Of a stretch of DNA of 12,078 bases, positions 7,286 through 12,078 are shown piece after piece. The notes below the pieces were generated by a model that saw only the letters and a list, made by a program, of their open reading frames with translations, did no database searches and was not told the DNA's origin. Position numbers and translations under genes: made by a program. Source of the DNA: JAJBWD01 sp041670885 (GTDB taxonomy: Bacteria; Bacillota; Clostridia; Clostridiales; Clostridiaceae); assembly GCA_041670885.1 (NCBI GenBank), contig JBAXYJ010000072.1, forward strand, positions 1-12,078, written 5' to 3'. Every line of letters begins with the position of its first letter. Position 1 is the stretch's first letter.

Positions 7286-7393
7286 ACGAATCTCAATATA
7301 TTCCGACATATTTTTTAGAATATTATTGTTCGTTACGTTACAAATAATAATATGTAATTAACCCTAAAGATATTATATAATACGAATAATAAT
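7286..7393. promoter_or_regulatory. Three ACGAA-core motifs, candidate PurR-like boxes
   Basis: ACGAATCTCAAT (7286-7297, +), ATTATTGTTCGT (7322-7333, reverse complement ACGAACAATAAT) and ACGAATAATAAT (7382-7393, +) share an ACGAAY core. The last two match at 11 of 12 positions. The Bacillus PurR box consensus is AWWWCCGAACWWT, so these are imperfect. The first two face each other as in the Bacillus pur operon, but the gap is about one helical turn longer. All lie upstream of the purE -35. Confidence 0.35.
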
Positions 7394-7415
7394 CTAAAAA
7401 TTGAGTCCCAATATA

Positions 7416-7444
7416 TTGACTGTAAAAATATTTGATGTTACTAT
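7416..7444 (+). promoter_or_regulatory. Promoter of the purE operon
   Basis: TTGACT (7416-7421) and TACTAT (7439-7444) are separated by exactly 17 bases, and TG at 7436-7437 extends the -10. Transcription would start near 7451, leaving a leader of about 26 bases. An in-frame ATG at 7432 therefore lies upstream of the predicted transcript start and cannot be the purE start. Confidence 0.7.
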
Positions 7445-7462
7445 TAAAGTGGAATTTGTATC

Positions 7463-7468
7463 AGGAGG
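7463..7468 (+). promoter_or_regulatory. purE ribosome binding site, which decides the start
   Basis: A perfect AGGAGG sits 8 bases before the ATG at 7477. It selects this start over the in-frame ATG at 7432, which would add 15 residues not seen in PurE proteins. Confidence 0.9.
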
Positions 7469-7476
7469 TTTATTAT

Positions 7477-7953
7477 ATGAAAGTTGCAATAATATTTGGA
7501 AGTAAGTCGGATATTGACATAATGAAGGGAGCAAAAAAAGCTCTTGATGAATTTAATATTGAATCTGTTGCTTTCATTCTATCGGCTCATAGAGTCCCTG
7601 AAAAACTCAGAGAGGTTGTAAATGGCTTTGAAGAAAATGGAACAGAGGTAATAATAGCAGGAGCAGGCTTAGCTGCACATCTGCCGGGAGTTATAGCTTC
7701 CTTTACAACTATTCCGGTAATTGGAGTACCAATCAAAGCTGAAATTTTAGGGCTTGATTCACTTTTTTCAATAGTTCAGATGCCAAAAGCTATTCCGGTA
7801 GCTACAGTAGGCATAAACAACAGTTACAATGCGGGAATTTTATCAGCTGAAATTTTATCAATAAAGTACCCGGAGCTTAAAGAAAAATTAAAAACTTATA
7901 GAAAAAATATGAAGGAAAATTTCCTGAAGGATAACGAAGGAGTGGAATTATAA
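7477..7953 (+). CDS. purE: N5-carboxyaminoimidazole ribonucleotide mutase, class I PurE
   Basis: It converts N5-CAIR to CAIR in de novo purine synthesis. The 158-residue protein starts with MKVAIIFGSKSD, which carries the phosphate-binding GSxSD motif. It has SAHRVP at 36-41 with the catalytic His38, AGAGLAAHLPG at 61-71, and SIVQMPKAIPVATVGI at 98-113. The SAHRxP form is that of bacterial class I enzymes, not the class II AIR carboxylases. Class I PurE normally works after PurK, but the next gene here is purC and no purK is visible. PurK may be encoded elsewhere, or be absent, as may be tolerable at high CO2. It is the first gene of the operon, and its stop codon overlaps the purC start by one base (TAATG). 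Confidence 0.95.
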   Translation: MKVAIIFGSKSDIDIMKGAKKALDEFNIESVAFILSAHRVPEKLREVVNGFEENGTEVIIAGAGLAAHLPGVIASFTTIPVIGVPIKAEILGLDSLFSIVQMPKAIPVATVGINNSYNAGILSAEILSIKYPELKEKLKTYRKNMKENFLKDNEGVEL

Positions 7954-8657
7954 TGGAAAAGAAAGAATTAATGTATGAAGGGAAAGCAAAAAAGGTATAT
8001 GCCACAGATGATAAAGACCAGGTTATTATATACTACAAGGATGATGCAACAGCTTTTAACGGAGTAAAAAAAGGACAGATAGAAAACAAAGGGATATTGA
8101 ACAACAGCATAACATCAGCTCTGTTTAAACTTCTTGAAGATAACGGAATAAAGACTCATTTTGTAGAGAAAATAAATGACAGGGAGCAGATCTGCAGGAA
8201 AGTTCAGATAGTTCCTGTTGAAGTAATCGTTAGAAATGTTGCAGCAGGCTCCATGGCTAAAAGGCTTGGTTTAGAAGAAGGATATAAGCTAAAAACAACA
8301 GTTTATGAGCTTTGCCTTAAAGATGATGCATTAAATGATCCTCTTATAAATGATTACCATGCAGTAGCAATTGGTGCCGCAACTTTTGAAGAGCTGGATA
8401 AGATTTATGCTCTTACAAAAAAAATAAATGAAGTTCTTAAGGAATTTTTCTTAAAACTGGGTATTAACCTTATAGACTTTAAGATAGAGTTTGGAAGATA
8501 TAATGGAGATATAATTCTGGCAGATGAAATCTCACCGGATACCTGCAGATTCTGGGACAGCAAGACAAATGAAAAGCTGGATAAGGACAGATTCAGAAGA
8601 GATTTAGGAAACGTACAGGATGCATATATTGAGATACTAAAAAGAATTACTGAGTAA
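7953..8657 (+). CDS. purC: SAICAR synthetase
   Basis: It joins CAIR and aspartate using ATP to form SAICAR. The length of 234 residues is typical of bacterial PurC. Recognisable segments are MYEGKAKKVY (7-16), DDATAFNGVKKGQIENKG (30-47), the family signatures IVPVEVIVR (86-94) and LIDFKIEFG (173-181), LADEISPDTCRFWD (189-202) and the C-terminal LDKDRFRRDLG (209-219). The ATG at 7953 overlaps the purE stop by one base, with AAGGAG at 7937-7942 inside purE, so translation is probably coupled. It uses the product of PurE directly. Confidence 0.96.
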   Translation: MEKKELMYEGKAKKVYATDDKDQVIIYYKDDATAFNGVKKGQIENKGILNNSITSALFKLLEDNGIKTHFVEKINDREQICRKVQIVPVEVIVRNVAAGSMAKRLGLEEGYKLKTTVYELCLKDDALNDPLINDYHAVAIGAATFEELDKIYALTKKINEVLKEFFLKLGINLIDFKIEFGRYNGDIILADEISPDTCRFWDSKTNEKLDKDRFRRDLGNVQDAYIEILKRITE

Positions 8658-8667
8658 GGAGAAAAAT

Positions 8668-10068
8668 ATGTTTATAAGTGATGATAAATTCAGAGAGGAA
8701 TGTGGAGTTTTTGGAGTCTTTTCTACTGAAACCGAGGCAGCTGTCAAGGTTTACTATGGATTATATGCCCTTCAGCACAGGGGACAGGAAAGTGCAGGAA
8801 TTGTAACATCAGATGGGGAAAATCTTTTTATTTATAAGGATATGGGCTTAGTTTCAGAAGTTTTCAATGAGGATAAATTAAAAAAGCTTCCAGGAAAGCT
8901 GGCAATAGGTCATGTCAGATATTCTACAATGGGGGCCAGCAACATAGAAAATGCACAGCCTATACTTGGAAAATCAAAACTTGGTTCAATTGCCATAGCT
9001 CATAACGGTAATCTGGTTAATGCTGATGTTATAAGAGAGCTATTAGAAGATACGGGCTGCGTGTTTCAAACCTCCATTGACTCTGAGGTTATACTGAATC
9101 TTATAGCAAGAGGAGCTAAAAAAGGTGTAGAAAAAGCAGTGGTTGATGCTATATCTGCAGTTAAGGGTTCTTATGGAATTGTACTTATTACAGAAGATAA
9201 ATTAATAGCAGTGAGAGATCCAAATGGCATGAGGCCTTTATGCATTGGCAAAACTGAAGACTCATATATAGTATCTTCAGAAAGCTGCGGAATAGATGCT
9301 GTGGGCGGAGAATTCATAAGAGATGTGGAGCCGGGAGAAATAGTCATAATAGATAAGGATGGAATCAGGTCAATAATCTTTGCTGAAAAAACAAGAAAAA
9401 CCACCTGTTCCTTTGAGTATGTATATTTTGCCAGACCGGATTCTGTAATTGATGGAATAAATGTATATGAAGCAAGAGTAAGAGCTGGAGAAATATTATA
9501 TAAGGAAGCACCGGCAGAGGCAGACATCGTTATTGGGGTTCCTGATTCCGGAATTCCTGCAGCCATGGGTTATGCTAAGGCCTCAGGAATTCCTTATGGA
9601 ATAGGTCTTATCAAAAACAGATATGTGGGAAGAACATTTATTTCACCTTCTCAGGAAATAAGAGAAAGAGCAGTTTCAGTTAAATTAAATGCACTGAAGG
9701 TAAATGTGGAAAACAAAAGAGTTGTATTAATTGATGATTCTATTGTCAGAGGAACCACCAGCAAAAGGTTGGTTGATATACTAAGAAGAGCCGGGGCTAG
9801 TGAGGTTCATTTCAGATCCTCTTCCCCAATAGTTAAGTATCCCTGCTATTTTGGAATAGATACACCTTATAGAAAGGATCTTATAGGTTCTCAGAAAAGT
9901 ACAGATGAAATAAGGGATGTAATAGGAGCAGATTCCCTAGGATATTTAAGCAGGGAAGGCTTAAGAGATGCTCTTGACAGTGAAAGAAGCTTTTGCATAG
10001 GCTGTTTCAATGGAATATACCCTCTTTCAGCACCAATGGAGCAGGGAAAAGAGCTTTTAGAAAGGTAG
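8668..10068 (+). CDS. purF: Amidophosphoribosyltransferase (iron-sulfur type)
   Basis: It catalyses the first committed step of purine synthesis, making phosphoribosylamine from PRPP and glutamine. It has 466 residues. An 11-residue propeptide precedes Cys12 (EECGVFGVF), the nucleophile exposed after self-cleavage, as in Bacillus subtilis PurF. The Ntn glutaminase domain shows LQHRGQESAGI (35-45), GHVRYSTMG (81-89) and AHNGNLVN (111-118). The phosphoribosyltransferase domain has the PRPP loop VLIDDSIVRGTTS (353-365). Cys247, Cys393 and the CIGC pair at 443/446 correspond to the four [4Fe-4S] ligands of the B. subtilis type, which makes oxygen sensitivity likely. The start follows AGGAG at 8657-8661, which overlaps the purC stop. 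In this family, AMP and GMP feedback is expected. Confidence 0.96.
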   Translation: MFISDDKFREECGVFGVFSTETEAAVKVYYGLYALQHRGQESAGIVTSDGENLFIYKDMGLVSEVFNEDKLKKLPGKLAIGHVRYSTMGASNIENAQPILGKSKLGSIAIAHNGNLVNADVIRELLEDTGCVFQTSIDSEVILNLIARGAKKGVEKAVVDAISAVKGSYGIVLITEDKLIAVRDPNGMRPLCIGKTEDSYIVSSESCGIDAVGGEFIRDVEPGEIVIIDKDGIRSIIFAEKTRKTTCSFEYVYFARPDSVIDGINVYEARVRAGEILYKEAPAEADIVIGVPDSGIPAAMGYAKASGIPYGIGLIKNRYVGRTFISPSQEIRERAVSVKLNALKVNVENKRVVLIDDSIVRGTTSKRLVDILRRAGASEVHFRSSSPIVKYPCYFGIDTPYRKDLIGSQKSTDEIRDVIGADSLGYLSREGLRDALDSERSFCIGCFNGIYPLSAPMEQGKELLER

Positions 10069-10074
10069 GATGAA

Positions 10075-11070
10075 ATGGTAAATTATAAAGATGCGGGAGT
10101 AAACATAGAAGAAGGTTACAATACAGTTGCTAAAATTAAAGGGTATGCTAAGGCTACCTATAATAATGATGTATTAAATTCATTAGGAAGCTTTGCCGGA
10201 ATGTATCAGCTGGGAAACTACAAAAACCCAATTTTAGTATCAGGAACAGATGGAGTAGGAACTAAGCTTGATATTGCCTTTAAAATGAAAAAATATGATA
10301 CAGTTGGAATTGATGCAGTTGCAATGTGCGTTAATGATGTTTTATGCCACGGAGCAAAGCCTCTGTTTTTCCTGGACTATTTAGCCTGCGGAAAACTAGA
10401 ATCAGATGTAGCATCCCAGATTGTTAAGGGAGTTGCAGATGGATGCCTTATGTCAGGCTCTGCGCTGATTGGCGGAGAAACTGCAGAAATGCCGGGCTTT
10501 TATAAAGATGGTGATTATGACATAGCCGGATTTTCAGTAGGAATAGTAGAAAAAGATGAGATAATAAATGGAGACAAAATAAGTGAAGGTGATGCTTTAA
10601 TAGGAATTACCTCCAGCGGAGTTCACTCAAATGGATTTTCCTTAGTGAGAAAGCTGATAACAGATTATAATGAAATTTTTAACGGCAGAAAAATTGGAGA
10701 AGTCCTTTTAACTCCAACAAAGATATATGTAAAACCGGTACTGGAATTAATGAAAAAATTTGAAATTAAAGGAATGGCTCATATAACAGGCGGCGGATTT
10801 ATTGAAAATATTCCAAGGATGTTCAGAGAAAACTTTACAGCAGTTATAGATAAAAACAGCTATCCTATCCCTGAAATATTCAAGCATCTTATGAGTCTTG
10901 GAGTTTCAGAAAATGATATGTACAATACCTTTAACATGGGAATTGGGTTTGTACTTTGCGTATCTCCTGAGGATGCAGACGATGTAATTTTAAGCCTTAA
11001 AGAATTAGGAGAGGAAGCCTTCCGGATTGGTTTTATTAAAGCTGGAGGTGAGGGAGTTTGCTTAAAATAG
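10075..11070 (+). CDS. purM: Phosphoribosylformylglycinamidine cyclo-ligase (AIR synthetase)
   Basis: It closes the imidazole ring, turning FGAM plus ATP into AIR. It has 331 residues, slightly shorter than the E. coli enzyme. Family motifs are SGTDGVGTKLD (56-66), DAVAMCVNDVL (80-90), GGETAEMPG (133-141), SSGVHSNGFSL (180-190), HITGGGFIENIPR (236-248) and NMGIG (287-291). The ATG at 10075 lies 6 bases after the purF stop, with a modest AGGTAGGA ribosome binding site overlapping the end of purF. The enzyme making its substrate (PurSQL or large PurL) is not in this window. Its 3' end overlaps purN by 13 bases. Confidence 0.96.
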   Translation: MVNYKDAGVNIEEGYNTVAKIKGYAKATYNNDVLNSLGSFAGMYQLGNYKNPILVSGTDGVGTKLDIAFKMKKYDTVGIDAVAMCVNDVLCHGAKPLFFLDYLACGKLESDVASQIVKGVADGCLMSGSALIGGETAEMPGFYKDGDYDIAGFSVGIVEKDEIINGDKISEGDALIGITSSGVHSNGFSLVRKLITDYNEIFNGRKIGEVLLTPTKIYVKPVLELMKKFEIKGMAHITGGGFIENIPRMFRENFTAVIDKNSYPIPEIFKHLMSLGVSENDMYNTFNMGIGFVLCVSPEDADDVILSLKELGEEAFRIGFIKAGGEGVCLK

Positions 11071-11666
11071 CAGTTTTAATATCAGGAGGGGGAAGCAACC
11101 TTCAGTCAATCATTAACAATATTAAAAAGGGATATATGGAATGCAGTATTGAATATGTTATATCTGACAGAGAAGGAGCTTATGGAATAGAAAGGGCTAA
11201 GAGAGCAGGGATAACAGCAATTGTATTTGATAAAAAAACATTTGGGAATATTTCTGATAATATCTATCAGATTATATCCGGAAGAGTTGATTACATAGTC
11301 TTAGCAGGATTTTTATCAATATTGAAAGGGGATTTAATAAGGGAATTTAAAAACAGGATAATAAATATCCATCCCTCATTAATCCCTTCTTTCTGCGGTG
11401 CTGGGATGTATGGAATAAATGTTCATAAAAAAGCTCTTGAATATGGAGTAAAAGTTTCAGGCTGCACTGTCCATTTTGTTGATGACGGAACTGATACAGG
11501 CCCTATCATTCTTCAAAAAGCTGTACAGGTTTTAGATGGTGATACTCCGGAATCACTTCAGAGCAGAGTCTTAGAGCAGGAGCATACTGCACTTAGTGAA
11601 GCAATAAAATTAATAGCTGAAAACAGGATAAAAATAGATGGAAGAAAAGTTTGCATCTTGAAATAG
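11058..11666 (+). CDS. purN: Phosphoribosylglycinamide formyltransferase (folate-dependent)
   Basis: It transfers a formyl group from 10-formyltetrahydrofolate to GAR, giving FGAR. The length of 202 residues is normal. Visible are the N-terminal KIAVLISGGGSNLQS (3-17), the catalytic INIHPSLIPSF (102-112) with Asn103 and His105, and DDGTDTGPIILQ (142-153) with Asp146 as counterpart of E. coli Asp144. In E. coli the segment after HPSL(L/I)P reads KYPGLHTH; here it is SFCGAGMYGINVH, a known variation among Firmicutes as far as I recall. The start is a TTG at 11058 inside purM, the only start that gives the family N-terminus. GGTGAGGGAG within purM serves as ribosome binding site. The rare start and 13-base overlap suggest translational coupling. 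Confidence 0.95.
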   Translation: MLKIAVLISGGGSNLQSIINNIKKGYMECSIEYVISDREGAYGIERAKRAGITAIVFDKKTFGNISDNIYQIISGRVDYIVLAGFLSILKGDLIREFKNRIINIHPSLIPSFCGAGMYGINVHKKALEYGVKVSGCTVHFVDDGTDTGPIILQKAVQVLDGDTPESLQSRVLEQEHTALSEAIKLIAENRIKIDGRKVCILK

Positions 11667-11677
11667 GAGGTATTGAT

Positions 11678-12078
11678 ATGATAAAAAGAGCTTTAATCAG
11701 TGTATTTGACAAGAAAGGCGTCTTAGATTTAGCTAAATTTTTAAAGGAAAAGGGCGTTGAGATTATATCAACAGGGGGGACCTATAAGCACCTAAAGGAA
11801 AACGGAATCGATGTAGTTGAAATATCTGAAGTTACAGGATTCCCTGAGATGTTAGATGGAAGGGTTAAGACACTTCACCCAAAGATTCACGGAGGCCTTC
11901 TTGCAATCAGAGATAATAAGGATCACATGGCTACAATTGCGAAAAACGGTATTAAGCCTATAGATATGGTAGTTGTAAATTTATATCCTTTCTTTCAAAA
12001 GGTTAAGGAAGACTTATCATTTGAAGAGAAGATTGAATTTATCGATATTGGAGGACCTACAATGCTAAGGTCAGCTGC
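11678..12078 (+). CDS. purH: Bifunctional AICAR transformylase/IMP cyclohydrolase (5' part only)
   Basis: PurH carries out the last two steps to IMP. The window holds only the first 133 codons, so the gene runs off the right edge. The visible part is the N-terminal MGS-like IMP cyclohydrolase domain: KRALISVFDKKGVLDLAKFL (3-22), ISTGGTYKHL (30-39), VTGFPEMLDGRVKTLHPKIH (52-71), and NLYPFF followed by IDIGGPTMLRSA at the edge. No frameshift is seen. The ATG at 11678 follows AGGAGG at 11665-11670, which overlaps the purN stop. The transformylase domain should follow outside the window; purD is often next in clostridia. Confidence 0.95.
   Translation, partial: MIKRALISVFDKKGVLDLAKFLKEKGVEIISTGGTYKHLKENGIDVVEISEVTGFPEMLDGRVKTLHPKIHGGLLAIRDNKDHMATIAKNGIKPIDMVVVNLYPFFQKVKEDLSFEEKIEFIDIGGPTMLRSA

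Larger units (their letters stand above)
7185..7476 (+). other. AT-rich intergenic region upstream of the purine operon
   Basis: These 292 bases contain no credible gene. They hold the purE promoter and ribosome binding site at the 3' end, three ACGAA-core motifs, a 9-bp inverted repeat (7245-7253 with 7276-7284), and a near-repeat of TCYCAATATATT at 7291-7302 and 7406-7417, the second copy touching the purE -35. I could not fit the conserved core of a purine riboswitch, and the predicted leader is far too short for one. No convincing terminator for the PAP2 gene is visible. Confidence 0.6.

Noticed and set aside
7371..7382. Perfect palindrome TATTATATAATA
   Set aside because: It consists only of A and T in very AT-rich DNA, so chance is likely and no function can be assigned.
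7432..7476. N-terminal extension of purE from an upstream in-frame ATG
   Set aside because: It lies upstream of the predicted transcript start and within the promoter, while a perfect AGGAGG precedes the ATG at 7477, which gives the family N-terminus.
7185..7476. Purine riboswitch in the purE leader
   Set aside because: The conserved three-way-junction bases could not be found, and the predicted leader is only about 26 bases.
9171..9566. 131-residue - strand ORF within purF
   Set aside because: It is antisense to conserved PurF sequence in a tightly packed operon and resembles no family.

Overview
This window looks like part of a low-GC Firmicute chromosome, most likely Clostridium sensu stricto. 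The evidence is the strongly AT-rich sequence, AGGAGG-type ribosome binding sites, TTG starts on two genes, a short clostridial-type alpha-glucan phosphorylase, and a purE-purC-purF-purM-purN-purH order typical of clostridia. I cannot fix the species.

Bases 1-6502 form a maltose/maltodextrin locus. The + strand carries the 3' end of a MalF-type ABC permease, a complete MalG-type permease and a LacI/MalR-family repressor. Two candidate terminators follow, and the second would work in both directions. The - strand carries a convergent two-gene operon: a GH65 maltose phosphorylase, then a short GT35 alpha-glucan phosphorylase whose start overlaps the end of the first gene by 8 bases. Maltose and maltodextrins imported by the transporter would be cleaved by phosphate to glucose plus beta-glucose-1-phosphate (GH65) and to alpha-glucose-1-phosphate (GT35). 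A 14-bp near-palindrome with a central CG lies 18 bp upstream of the maltose phosphorylase start. It is a strong candidate operator for the LacI-family protein. No beta-phosphoglucomutase gene, which maltose phosphorylase normally needs, is visible.

Bases 6503-7476 hold a small PAP2-family membrane phosphatase gene, divergent from the phosphorylase operon, and a 292-bp AT-rich noncoding region ending in a good purE promoter. That region has no recognisable purine riboswitch. It does hold three ACGAA-core motifs resembling the Bacillus PurR box, plus a 9-bp perfect inverted repeat.

Bases 7477-12078 are a tightly packed de novo purine operon: purE, purC, purF, purM, purN and the 5' part of purH. 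Gaps are at most 11 bases and two junctions overlap, so the genes are probably co-transcribed and translationally coupled. purS, purQ, purL, purB, purK and purD are not in view.

I found no mobile element, CRISPR array, tRNA or rRNA. The gene content is ordinary, and I see no convincing undescribed system. The points worth a second look are regulatory (maltose operator, overlapping divergent promoters, pur leader motifs) or concern missing partner genes (pgmB, purK).
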